A stretch of 64,000 nucleotides of DNA, taken from positions 17,153,924 to 17,217,923 of the forward strand of contig NC_049995.1 in the NCBI RefSeq assembly GCF_000003815.2, in the 5' to 3' direction. Below, piece after piece: positions 24,509-38,300 of the stretch. A model generated the notes under the pieces. That model worked only from the letters and a program-made list of their open reading frames with translations, had not been told where the DNA came from and did no database searches. The number at the start of each line of letters is the position of its first letter. Within the stretch, counting starts at the first letter, position 1. A program made the translations under genes and the position numbers. Source of the DNA: Branchiostoma floridae. Its lineage: Eukaryota; Chordata; Leptocardii; Amphioxiformes; Branchiostomatidae.

Positions 24509-26265
24509 TCTCTCTCTCTCTCTTTGATCTTCTTGATAATTAAAACATCAATCTTAGTCACAATCAATGGCAGACAATGTCCTTCTGTTTGCACGCTTGG
24601 CACGCCATGTAGCGTCTCGCTAGGTTGGGTCTCAGGAAACGGTAAAGGGCACAGAACTGGCTGTAGACCAGGCCAGAGCTGGAGTGGTGCGGAAGACCAA
24701 GCCCACGGGTCTCCTCTGACCGATGTACTGTCTAGCAGAAGAGCTCATGTTATATGATGGATATACCCGTAACCTTCCTTCGCTATGCGGAAACAAATTA
24801 ATGAATAGACGAAAAAAGGAAGAAGAAAAACCAGGGGGAAGAAAGAATAGGTGAAAGAAAAAATGAAAAAAGAAAACATAAAAACAGAACGAAAGTAATT
24901 CGAAGAAAGAAAGATTGAAAGAAAAAAGAATGAATGAATGAATGAATAAATGAATCAATGCAAAAAAAGAAACAAAAGCAGCAAGAAAGAGATTAGGAAG
25001 AAACAGAACGAAAGAAAGGAAGAAAGAAAACTAAAAGAATTAAAGGAAGATAGAGATATTAAAAGAGAGAAAAAAGGAATGGAAATCTCCAATATGCCTT
25101 AAGGAATCATATCTGAGGTTCATATGTTCGCAAGGTGTCCTCAAGAATTCATTAGCTGTCATTTTGCTGGAAGAATGTGGGTGAAAGGTCGCGTGCCCTA
25201 CGTCATAATTAGACTTAACAAGGGCTCATGGGAACTGAGGTCATGACCCTGACTCGTGCCCAGTAATGTCAAACTCGTGCCCAGAGTCACGCGACAGAAC
25301 AAGTGGGAGACATTCAAGGATGTGTTTTAATTAAACTAGTATGTAGAATATGCGGGGACTAGTTGAGATTAATGCCTTAAACAGGTGAACATAAAAGCAT
25401 TAGGCAAGCGCAGTGCTTTGGGATTAAACTTACAAAGTCAACGACAGCTTCAATTTTTAAGAAAAGTGTGTCTTGTACAAAACGCATGGACTGTTGTTAT
25501 AATAAGTGAACTAAGTACACCTATTTTTCAGCGGTGAGACGTAAATAAAGCTTTTAAGTGAGCAGATACAGTAAGATAAATTGGGTGAATCGTGTGAACG
25601 GTTCAGGTAACCCATCGATGCTTAGTCCTCGAATAACTCTACCGCCATCATAGAGCTTAAGAACCACACAGTCAGCCTTCTGTCATATTCATATTCATAC
25701 AATCATAACAAATATCCTCGAATGTGGCGCCACACTTTTTTCCACCAACTGACCTGACTAAGAAATTTTGAAATTCAACTGAATGAAGACCAAGAGAGTG
25801 AAATGAAGAGAATCTAACTTCACTAGTATATGATAATATTAAGAAACGAAGAAGGTGTGGGTGCAAATGTTTCCAATAAACTGTAGATTGGTGCATCTCG
25901 GATCCGAATGTCCATCTCTACCTTCAGCCGAAAATAAAAACGATCTACATCAGTCACACCTTCTCCAGCTGGCACCAATCCAGGCTATCACCTCTCTAAT
26001 CCTAACACTTGCCCGGGGCGTCTCCCACGATACGCCGCACGACTCTTGTTCGCACTGGGTCCCCCCCCCCCCCCCCTGGGAGCCCGCCCCACACGCTAAC
26101 ACTTCACCTTAGGCTCTGGTCAGGTGGTTCTCATTTAAGGCTAATGGTTTCTTAGCACTAATTGGGAACATTGCGTGAGAAAATTGATAAAATCTTACGT
26201 ATCATCACCATTTAGCTTAGTTTGTAGGTGTATGAGACAGAGAGAAAGGGAGACAGAGAGAGACG

Positions 26266-26305
<40 letters not shown>

Positions 26306-29300
26306 TTAAGTTTACTATATATAACATATTCTCATTGTCTTGGTCTACGTTCAATTGAATTTTGAAAGCAGTCAGGTGGTTCTGATTTAAGTCTAATGGT
26401 TTGTCCCAGCTAATTGGGAGTATTGCATGAGGAACTATTCGTTTCTCCCAAAGAAATTCATATAGATTTGTAAAATGAAAATTTGACGTAAATCATCACC
26501 ATGCATCTATGAAGGTGGAAGAGAGAGGGAATGGATTGAGGTGGTAAAACATCACGAGGCTTTACTCTTACGGCATTAATTATTAAACTAACATTGCAAG
26601 GAGATATAACAGCTGTTTCTTTTAACCCTAATGGTGCCTGAAATTTGCTCACAATCTAATGACTTTACATGCTATATCCTCATTGTCTTGGTCTAGGTTC
26701 AATTGACTTTTGAAACTGTTCAGGTGTTTCTAATATTTACGTCTTTATGATTTGTCGTTGCTAATTGTGGGCATTGCGTGAGGAACTGGTCAAATCTCGT
26801 TGAGAAATGGATTTTGCTTTGTTTAAAGTACTACAGTAGAAATTCTACGTGAATCATCAAAATCTACGAGATTGTAGCTTTGTTCAAATTCTGTAAACTT
26901 TCGTTCAGCGGTAAAAGTGAGAAGGGAAAGAAAGAGAGAGACTCCTACTTTTTTTCAGGAGATTGTAGACTAGTTGTTAACATTCCATGTAACATCTGTT
27001 TCATTTATATTAGTGGTGGTATCCACTTAAAATTCAGATATGCTTTTCGAGATGCTTTTTGGCAAGAGTGCAACTAGTAAAGACCAAAGACGTCCTTTTT
27101 AACGGAATGTAATTGGTTAAATGTTTTGACTTGCTGTACGTGCGAAAGATAAAGATTGCCAGGTTGACAATCTCCAGTCATGGCTCGTGTGTTGTCTCAC
27201 AACCTATCGAAATAACATTGTAACAGCTACGATAACCTGCTAGTTGCAGGTACGAACATTACACCAGTTTTCCTACATGGATTTTTGGTGCAGTCCTGTC
27301 CAAAGTCCTTGTCCAACTTCCAGGCCGATTTTGATAAGATAATTATGTTTATAAAAAGAGACTACAAAAAGCCACAGACATTTTGGTAAGGAGATTATCG
27401 TCGCCATGGACTACAGATTTTATACCCTTGCACACAGTCATTTCTTTTATGTGTCTGTGGGCTCAGCGATACATATAAGGCAACTTCCCAACCTAAGGTT
27501 TCTCACATTGTCACATCGTTGTGCGATCGCAAACGTAGAGCATTCTTGTTGTAGTTGTGCGTGCGTCGACTGTCTCGCTATAGAAAATGATATTACAGAT
27601 CCTTGCCGGCGGTTGTTTCTGTCAAAGTCTTCTTCAAAATCACACGACAGCAAAATAATACGACGAATGTGCCTACAACATAACCGGCGCTTTTTAAAAA
27701 GTTTTAACGGTTACAAGCATGCAGTGTCAAAATGCAAAGCGTGTCTTTGACTTTTGGTCTAATATGTATTTGTTTGAGCGTTAAACAACGTCACGTGGAA
27801 ATGGCTTTTACAGAATTGCTTACTCGATACTTACTTGGTAACATGCCTCTATGCACGTAGCTCGCAGACATTTACGAATTGACATTCGTAGAATGGTATT
27901 AGCTGATAGCTTGTTTTGAAACAGGTGTCAGGCATCATACCGTTATCAGCTGCTAAACTGCCCATCTGTGATCTGTCACGTAATCTTAATCCTCATTGCG
28001 TGAGTGGAGTGAATGTGGTGATGATAACGATTGGAATTGCTGAATTTCATTCAAATCCTGAGGCGCATTCAAATACGACGTTCAAATAAATCAGGTATTT
28101 TATGTTGGAACAGGGACATTTTCCGTACAAAGAAAGAACAAAATTCCTCGCTTACAACCAAGTGGTTTTAAAGCAGTCGACGTTTCGATAACCATCTGCT
28201 GTCTTCGCGGAACGAAAATGGAATTTGCCTTGGATCCTGAGTGACTGTTAATAGTATCTTTTGTATCTTACTGACCCCTTTATTGACGTATTAGTTTGTT
28301 GTTTTAGCTTAGCTGACAGATTGTCCCTAAGAGCTAACATCATACAAACTTTACAACTGTAGCTTCAGTGACTGTCATGATTTTGCATCTTACTAATAAC
28401 TTCATTGACATACTAATTAGTTTGTTGTTTTTAGTTCAGCTGACAGATTGTCCCTAAGAGGTAACATCATACAAACCTACCAACTGCACATACTGTATAA
28501 GCGGCTGTCAACCTTTCCGCTGACATCCGGCGCACGTGCCGAGTGTAATTTGACAGGGAACGATAACCCCTGAACAACCTTTTGACAAGAGATGCTAAGC
28601 AGACCTTGTTCTCTAGCAGAATGGGTTCGACATTTTTCCTGTCTTTGATATGCATGTAGAGACTGCCAGTTCAAAACTGCCATTCTTGCTAGTTTCTCAT
28701 AGATACTCACTCACAGGTTTAGTCAGCATTTTTTAAATGTCTCAATTGCTCAAGTTTTCAACACTTTTCTTAAAAGAGATGCTGAGCAGACCGTGTTCTC
28801 TCGCAGAATGGGTTCGACATTTTTTTTCCTGTCTTTGATATAGAAACTGCCACCTCAAAACTGTCTATCTTAATTTAAGCTGCCATTATTGCTTTAAGTC
28901 AGCGTTTTCAAACTGTTTACTCTCTTTGAATCAGCGTTTTCAAACTGTCTTTGTCGATTTAAGTCAGCGTTTGCAGCCGGGCTCTCATACATTTAGTTTG
29001 CAATTTTGAAATGCCCCAATCGCTTTCGGTCAGACCAGTTTGAGTTAAAGATTTTAACACAAGTTTTCATCACTTTTATCAAAAGAGATGCTGAGCAGAC
29101 CGTGTTCTCTTGCAAAATGGGTTCGACATTTTTCCTGTCTTTCTCACTTTGAGTCAGCATTTTGAAGCTGTCTTTGTCCACTAACTCTCGTAGATTTAGT
29201 CAGCATTTTCTAAATGTCTCAATTGCTGTTAGTCAGACCAGTTTTAGTCAAAGATTTTAACACAAGTTCTCAACACTTTTATCAATAGAGATGCTGAGCA

Positions 29301-32300
29301 GACCGTGTTCTCTCGCGGAATGGGTTCGACATTTTTTTCCTGTCTTTGATATAGAGACTGCCACCTCAAAACTGTCTATCTTACTTTAAGTTGTCATTAT
29401 TGCTTAAGTCAGCGTTTTCAAACTGTTTACTCTCTTTCAGTCAGCGTTTTGAAACTGTCTTTGTCGATTGTTATTGCTTTGTTATGTTCAATCCTATGTT
29501 TGTAGTTATCTTTTGTACTTTGAGTTATTATTGTTGTTATAGGGCTCCCTTGGAAATCAGTTACCACGTTAACTGAAGGGACTACCCTAAAGATCAATAA
29601 ATAAATAAATAAATTGTCTTTGTCGATTTAAGTCAGCGCTTGCATCCAGGCTCTCATACATTTAGTTAACATTTTTGAAATGTCTCAATCGCTTTTGGTC
29701 GGAACAGTTTGACTCACAGATTTTGACACAAATTTTCAACATTTTTATCAAAAGAGATGCTGAGCAGACCGTATTCTCTCGCGGACTGAGTTTGACATTT
29801 TTTCTGTCTTTGATATACAGACTGTCACCTCCAAACTGTCTTTCTCGCTTTCACTCAGCATTTTCGAACTTTGAGTCAGCGATTTGAAGCTGTCTTTGTC
29901 GATTTAAGTCAGCATTTACAGCCAGTCTCTCCTGCGTGTAGTCAGCAATTTTGAATTTCAAATTCTCCATTGCCCGTCTTTCTCGCTTTCATTCAGCTTT
30001 ATAAGCTGTTTTCATCACTTTCAGTCAAGGTTTTGGGCGAAGCCTGACTTTGTTTTTGCTAACCAAATGAGATGACTCCTGTAATGCATCTTCATCTTAC
30101 CTTTTCTTCGATTTCACCTCCTTTACATCACAAACGTTATTTCAAAAAGTTATTTATACCTTCTACCTGAGTGTCATTCTGATGAATGTACACAGAAAAT
30201 TCCTTCAACAAAGATAACGAGAAAACTAAATCATCGCATGACTAAACAAATGGTCGGATTTACAGCAAACTGACAGGGTCATTTCAGGTCGAGGGCTTAG
30301 AGCTCAAGACACGTCAGGAATGTAACGGTGCAGACTTAATGAATGACTTATCAGGTCCTGGCGTGTATGCAGTCACCTGGTAGAGTTTTACAATGGGATC
30401 TGGTCAGCGTTTGACAGCCTTAAAGAAGGGTCTGCAAGACGTCGCAAGGGAGACCTATAGAAGACTTTGCATTCGAGGAGTACATTTTTAACTTAGCCTA
30501 AAACTAAGCTAACTTTGACACTGAAATCTGTATGGATGAGACCGTTTTTGATGGCGACGCTTGCGCCACATATCTTTACCATGCATGTTCAGCGCCGAAG
30601 GCCGTGGGGTCCAGATAAATTGTGAAATTTGGACCCTTTGAAACGCCATTTCCTGCATTTTCAGGATATTTTTTTGGTGCTTGACTTCATGGGTATAACG
30701 GGTTGCGGTGAATTTCTTGGAGGGTCCTGATCAACGTTTCAAAGCCTTAAACTAGTCAGAAATATCACTTAGTGATGCATCACAACTTACAAGGGTTACA
30801 GTGTGCTCTGGTCAGCGTTTGATATCACTAACGTAGTCACAATATGTAGCGATTACAATAGGCCCTGGTCAGCGTTTGACAGTCCTAAAGTAGTCAGTGT
30901 TAGCAGTTACAATAGGCCCTGGTCAGCGTTTGACAGCGTTAAAGTAGTCATAGTTATCAGTGATACATCGCAACATGGAGGGGTTACAGTGGCATCTGTT
31001 CAGCGTTTGACAATCCTAAAGTTATGAAGTCAAAGTTACCAGTGAATGCATCCCAACTTGGAGGGGTTACGATGGACCTTGGTCAGCGTTTGACAGCTCT
31101 AACGTAGTCAGTAATGCATCACAATGGGTCCTGGTCAGCGTTTGACAGCGTTAACGTAGTCATAGTTATCAGTGATACATCGCAAAATAGTGGGGGTACA
31201 GAGGCATGTGTTCAGCGTTTGACAATCCTAAAGTTATAAAGTCAAAGTTACCAGTGAATGCATCCCAACTTGGTGGGGTTACGATGGACCCTGGTCAGTG
31301 TTTGACAGCTCTAAAGTAGTCAGTGTTATCTGTGATACATCATGACCTGAGGACACCACCTCCGGTTCAAGGATTAAGCACCGTAAATCCAGACTACAAA
31401 CTTCCGGATTGACAAGGTCATTACCAAGTTCAAGACTACAGATGGCCTGAATGGGCGGGTGTGCATCGTGTCAAGTTGAACCGCTTGAGTCATTGGTGGC
31501 TATTAGGTTCTAGAAATAATCAAACATAAGGAGTACACAACAGTGGGCTGTAGTTTCAAAACATTTAGAAGGCTGTCGAACGTTTGACTTCACACTTGAG
31601 GTCATTGATGGACACTAGCCTGAAAGGGCGTGTGTGCGTCATGTCAAATTAAGCCGTCAGGTGACTATCAAGTTTGCCTCTCTTCTAGAATTTAATCAAA
31701 TATAAGGAGAGTAAATTACATCAGACTGCAGTTTCAAAACATTTTGAAGTCTGTCAAACGTTTGTATTTTGCACTTGAGGTCATTGATGGACAATTACCG
31801 TATTACCATGTACAAGATTTTAGAAGGAAATTCGTTTGATAAGTCTTCAAATAATACATGTCTAAGATGAAGGTATTTTAAACGAGAATTACATGCTTAT
31901 TGTGTGTCTTTTTGGTATTTTGACATCTTTATTCCGTTTTATTCATTCACAGGAAAGCTGGTGTTTGCCGACGAAGGAAAGAACATTGTCTTGCGAACGC
32001 GGAGCATTCTGGTCCAAGATGGCGGCGAACTCCACATCGGAAGTGAGACATGTCCCTACCTAAGTGACGTCACGATTTCTCTCTACGGCAAGTCCGACGA
32101 GGGGGAGAGTCATCCCCTCTTTGGTAAAAAGTTCTTCGGAGTAAACAAAGATGGAGTGGTCGAGATACACGGAAAGCCGAAACTGTCATGGACGCAGCTT
32201 ACCGCTACGGTCATGTCGGAGGGGCTACCAAAAGGAGGGCATCACTCCGGTGTTGGGCATCGCGGGATTAACCTTAGAGTATTGGACGAGCTGACGGGAG

Positions 32301-35300
32301 AGGTGGTGGAGAACTCCTGGTACGATACCTACATCAACATGGAGGATAGTAAGAAGCTGTCCGCGGCCCTCAACGGGGTGGCTGACGGCAAGATCATCAT
32401 CATGGCGGTCAGAGACGAGGGTTCGAAAAGTTTGGGTACTGCCGCGAAGAAGGCCATCAGAAGTCTGGGCAGTAAAGAGATAGACAAGTTGTCGTACAGG
32501 TTGGTATCTCTTCATGTCGGTCAATGGACCGATCCCAAAACCACGCCCCCTTTTCGATCTTGGTTCTATTTCGAACACCTTCGTCAAAAATAGCAATTTC
32601 TGTCCCACGGGGCAGTTTTTGACGGACGTGTTCGAAATAGAATAGGGGGTTCTGTTTGTTCGATATGGCGTTCGACAGGATCCGTCCATTGCAACAGTTA
32701 CTACTTTATTTTCTGAAACATATGAAGTATAGTATTTCTGCTCTATTCATCCACATAGAGCTCAGATCTGCCAAAGACATTGACAAATTGCAGCTACCTC
32801 ATTTTATAAAAACATTCTGCTATATTCATTAGCGATGCGAATACCAACTAAACAGCTCACAGCTCAGCCAAAGTTTCACCAGAATTGGGAGGCGTAGACT
32901 TAACTGTTCCATCTGATCCAAAACGTCTCCAGATTAGGGCAATAAGTTCAAGTTTAAAGTTATCAAGGAATGAACTTTGCCCCTTTTTTACTTCTCAATG
33001 TCCGAACTGTGACTTCTGCCTTTCACGCAATGGATCAAAATGCACTTATTATCTCCCTAATGTTAACGATAGACATTCATTTTGCAAAAGTAATAACTTC
33101 AAAGTAATAACTTCAAAGTAATAACTTCAAAGTAAGAACTTCAAAGCATGAACTTTCCTCGGACATGGTCGGTCGACGTGCTTTACACACGACATGGTTA
33201 TACCGCTCCTTACGGGGGGGGGGGGGGGAATACCCTTTCGAATAGCTGAATACAAGACGGGGATGCGCCAGGTCTCCCGTCCCGGTGAATGATGTTAATC
33301 ACTGTATATGGCTGATACGAGACAGAGGTTCGTCAAGCCTTCATCCTGGTTATTTGTAGTGAATCACGAACTCCCGACAGAAGGATTTGCACCAACGCAC
33401 ACCGCACCATCGCACGCGTGGCGGGTTCTTTAACGTGCCTGGGGCATGGCTCTCCCCAGACACGGGACCTCCACCGTCCTATCCGAGGGACGGTTCTAGC
33501 CAAAGCTGGGTAAAGTGAGGAAAGCGGTGTAAAGTTTCACCTGAGTAAAGTGAGGAAAGACGTTTGAAGTGGCTTTCCCAAGCGCACAAGATCGGTGGCA
33601 CGGCAGCCGGATTCGAACCCAAGACCTCTCGGTCACAAGGCAAACACGCTGCCGCTGCGCTACGCATGTATACGGAAAGGAAACGTCATATTTCACAAAC
33701 GTGTCCCAGCTTGCAAACTCGTGGAAATTTCTCTTTTGATTCAGCGCATCCATTGGTACGACCGCCAGTAAAGACAGATGAACAAAGTCAAGAAAATCTA
33801 ACTTGGGGACAGATAGCATGATAGTAAAAGGGATATTAATACTCTAGCTTTTGATCAGGAAGAATTTGTCAGCTTTACTAGCATTCATTTGCCATATGAT
33901 TTCACTGGCCGACAACGCTCTGGCGTTGGCGTTGATTGTAGTTGTCTGTCGCTTGATGTAAATCAGGAATTTTCACAAGAGGAATTTTCTTTCAAAACGC
34001 TTTGCTGAGTCTGTGAAAAAAATAAGCTATCTTTCTCGGACACGCAACCCAAGGAAACGTCATATATACGGCAAGAAGTCGTCAGGCCGTTCCAACCTTA
34101 AAAAATCGTGGAAATACTGTAAATACAGAAATGTTCGCGGTGGATTTATGTTCGCGGTTTTCGCGTCTGCCATTTCACCGCGAATTTAAAAGCACCGCGA
34201 ACATTATTTCCAGGGCATTAAGATACTACAGTGAATGGTGCTACCGCGAAATTAAATCTCCGCGAACTTAAATGCATTTACAGTATGCCTTTTGATTCAG
34301 TGCTTTGGCAGTAATGACAGATGGGCGAAGTCAAGAAAATCTTTGTTTTGAAGACTGATAGCATCGTATTATTAGGAAGAATTTGGAATTTCGGCAGAAT
34401 TTGTCAGCCTTGCTTTCATGTCACCAAGCGTGTTCACTGACAGAGCGAGTTTTGGCGTTGACTGGAGTTGTCTGTCACTTAAGATAAATCCGCGTTATCA
34501 CCCAGGGCAAATGAGGAATTTTCTTTCAAAACAATTTGCTGAGTATGTGACAAATAAGCTACTTAATATCAGACGTGCTTAGTTGACATACGTGTCTTGT
34601 CATAACTAACCCCCTTTCGGTGACAGATGTTGTCTAAACGTTTGTTTAATAGTAAAAACATGTCGATCGTGTTACTTACTGTAGGGACTTGGTTTGTCAG
34701 CTGGTTCCTGGTCGTCAGGGGATTAAATAGTCACTGGAAACATCTTACATAGACACAAACTGTGACTGTTATTTCACACATCGGTAGATAGATTTTTACT
34801 GTACAAATATACAGGTGACAAATTTATATGATATCCAATCCACGTTTGGCGTTGACTTTTTGAAATTGACCTTTAAAAATCTGTTTCGATGAATTTGGTG
34901 AATCATCTTCGAAACTCTTGCCCTGTCTATAACTTACGAAGTTCGCTCCGTTATTTAGCGAGAAGTTATATCGTTAGCTATTGTATTTTGTATTGAAACT
35001 TTCTGATATGACTAACTAGCCTGCTATCCATCTGTATAATAGCTCCCGAGGCTCTTCTGTCCTCTCTGGAGAAGAGACTCGGGAGCTATAATCCTATAAA
35101 ACGCATTTGGGGAGAACAGAAGAGACTCGTATGTCTGATTTTCAGTTCATTCCATGTTTGCTTTCTATTAGATCAAAGTTATAATTTGTTGTATATGTCA
35201 CAGTAGAGATCGCGATCTAGTAGAATCGTTGATTCTCCTAGGAGAGATCACGATCGGAGTTTCTCCTAGGAGAGATCACGATCGCAATCTGTACTAGTAC

Positions 35301-38300
35301 AAACGACGATANNNNNNNNNNNNNNNNNNNNNNNNNNNNNNNNNNNNNNNNNNNNNNNNNNNNNNNNNNNNNNNNNNNNNNNNNNNNNNNNNNNNNNNNN
35401 NNNNNNNNNNNATTTGTTTTATATGGACTCCAGGAAGACTAGTGATCCATCACCGGAGATCTCAATATACCAGACCAAACCAAACTCGGAAGCTATAACA
35501 CGGCTGGATACCAGCCTAATGACTAACAGGTGTCACCAAAAACACATGTCACTGGAAACATCTAACATAAACAGAAACTGTGACTGTTATTTTACACATC
35601 GTAGATAGATTTTTACTAATACAAATATTCAGGTGACAAGTTTCTATGATATACCCTCCACATTTTTGGGATGACTTTGTGAAAATGATTGTCTCTTTTA
35701 AACTGTTTTGATAATTGGTGTGAATCATCTTCATCTTCCTGTCTATACCTTACGACTTTCGCTTAATTTTATTGCGAGAGGTTAAGAGGTTAGCTTTGCA
35801 TTTTCTGATATAAAGAAAAGAGACCCGGGACCTATCATACGTATTTGCAGAGAGGACAGAAGAGACTTGGGAGCCATAACACGGCTGGATACCAGCCTAA
35901 TGGCTAATAGGTAACACCAAAAACACATGTACAGACACATGTAAGCCTTCAGAGGTTCTCTGCTATCCATGTTATGAAGTCAAACCAGGACAAGCCAAAC
36001 ACACGTGACTTCTCACAACATGTCATCCGTCCAATGTCAACACCCAACCACTTATCTACTTGACCTTTTGACCTTGACCCTGTTTCGCAGGGAACCATGG
36101 GTATTCCTGGGTGTCAAGGGCAACACGAGTGCTGCTATGGAGAAAAGACTGTCTTACAAAGGTAATACGGACACTTTCTTTGTTATTTTAGAGTATTTTG
36201 AGCTGCACATTTTTGTAAGTACATTCTGATTTTCTTTTCCACACAAAAAAAATAAAATTCGATTTTTCTTCCCAGACGCACACCGTACGGGAACTGCAGG
36301 AGTATCCCGGATGTTCACCACGCCCTTTGGAGCATCTTTCAAGATAGAAGCAACAAGTTCCTGGTCAAAAGGTCTGGTTGCATTTCATAGGTTAACGCAC
36401 TAAGATAAAGGCTGTTACATGTAAAGAAGCTCATGAATGCATTGTTAGCCATCATCAACTTTGTGATCCTTTATTTAACGTATTGTACATCATCCTCGAA
36501 ACCAGACCATAATGGCATGGCTGGCGTTGCCGTTTCATAAGCCATTCCTTCCCTTCAACCTTCCCTCCTTTCCTTTCTTTTCCTCCATAATTCCTTCTTT
36601 CATTCCTTCCTTCTCTCCCTTCTTCCTTCCTTTCTTGCTTCTAACCCTTCCTTCCTTCGTCCTCCCACCATTGGTTCCTTTCGTCCTCCTAACCTTGGTT
36701 TTGTTCCTCCCTTCCACCCTTCCTTGCTTTCTTCCTTCTTTCATTCCATCCTTCCTTCCTTCCTCGACCTTCCATCCTACCTTCCCTCATACGTACATTC
36801 ATGGAATATTCTATCTGTCTACAACAATACATTTTGATAACTCTTCTCTAAAACTTCCAGGAAAGTCAGACTTCCACATCTCGGTCACCGGAAAGGTAGC
36901 CGACTACGTCATCAACCTGAACGATGACGTCACTTCCTGGCAGCCCGGGGATCGGATCGTACTGGCCAGTACAGATTACTCCATGGAGCAGGCGGAGGAG
37001 TTTGAGTTGCTTCCGTGTCCGGAGTGCTCCAAATACCAGGTCAAGATCAACGGTAAGCACTATGGCTGACTTGGGAGGTTAAGATAAGTTACTTCTGGTA
37101 ACATGAGTGCAGTACCACATTGTCCACGTCTGTCCCACAGTAAATTTTTAAAGAATCTGTGATCCTACTACGTAGAGATCCAGATTCGGGTTTCTATGGA
37201 CAGAAAATCTGATCTGTCTCGCTACTGGTAAAATTGTCATTTTGCCGGATCCCAATCTCTACCCCAATTTTTTAGCTCCTTGCTCTACCCTAACATTTAT
37301 ACAACAATACCCCACAATAGACAAGTCAGGTTTGATTAAAAAAAAGCACTTTTATCCTGTACTAGGGAAGCAGACTGAGACTATGGTCTCGCTCTCTTTG
37401 AGTAGAATCGCCGATTTTGCCAGATGTAAATCTCATCTCCAACATGTATAGTTACTCTAGAATAGTCCGGTCTGTTTAATGCACTTCTATCCCGCGCTAG
37501 GAAAGCCGAAGTACATGCACTTCGGTGAGATCTCAGACGGAGTGGACCTGAGGGGTGAGGTCGGACTGCTGTCCAGAAACATCAAGATCCAGGGCGAGGT
37601 CGAGAGTCGTTGCTATGGAGACAACTTCTGCCAGTTCTTCGATTACGACACCTTTGGTGGCCATTTCAAGGTGGGTGAACTCTGACTTCGAAGGAGTCAT
37701 TTTCGTAACTGCCAATACCTTTTTCAAACATGAAATCGGAGATCAGCTACCTCCGTGATAAAGAGTGTCTGTAAATCTCTTCAATACCAAATCTTAAACA
37801 AATCCCTCGTAAGGATCATGACTTATATAGGTGTAAACCCTCTAACACAACCCAAAATAGTAACCCCCCCCCCCCTCTCAGTTGACCCTCGTCCCCGAGG
37901 TAATAACAGTATAACATTTCTAGGATAACAATATTCCTTGTTAGTAATCAGGATCTATATAAAGACAACAGTCCACGTTTTCTTGACCGCCGGTCCCTTT
38001 CCTCAGGACAATACTGACTGGGTCTGGTTGGTACTGCAGCCAAGTGTAGCCTCTTAAAAATAGACCACAAACATAAAGTATTGTCATCTTTGCAGTCCCA
38101 AGCGTGAAGTATTGTCACCTTTCTTGCAGGTACTCGGAGGTTTTGACTTGATGTCACTAAATACCCTGCTATTGGATACAGTGGATAAAGGTTACCCCAA
38201 GGATAAAGGTTGTCATCTGACGTTAACATTCCTTGCAGGTGCTGGGAGGTTTTAAGAGCGTGCACCTGTCGGGGGTAGAGTTCAACCACATGGGTCAGCA

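Larger units (their letters stand above)
23088..31952. other. Intron 2 (8.9 kb), repeat-rich
   Basis: Repeats inside are listed separately. Blocks 23088-24460, 25080-26040, 26800-28140 and 31346-31952 hold no recognisable exon. An open frame of 114 codons at 27406-27750 has no known motif and no splice-site context. Confidence 0.6.
32700..36090. other. Intron 3 remainder
   Basis: Contains a repeated ATAACTTCAAAGTA motif (33095-33150), a G run (33215-33228), SINE and MITE copies and a gap-flanking duplication listed separately. No exon was recognised. Confidence 0.6.

Noticed and set aside
27406..27750. Open frame of 114 codons in intron 2
   Set aside because: Cys-rich by chance, with no known motif, no splice context and no partner exon; it lies inside a large intron of the plus-strand gene.
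32500..32593. Extension of CEMIP-like exon 3 to a stop at 32593
   Set aside because: The extra residues come from the MITE arm, while splicing at 32499 restores phase with exon 4 and family similarity.
33593..33664. Functional tRNA gene on the minus strand
   Set aside because: A- and B-box-like motifs exist, but the SINE body follows directly and I could not draw a consistent anticodon stem.
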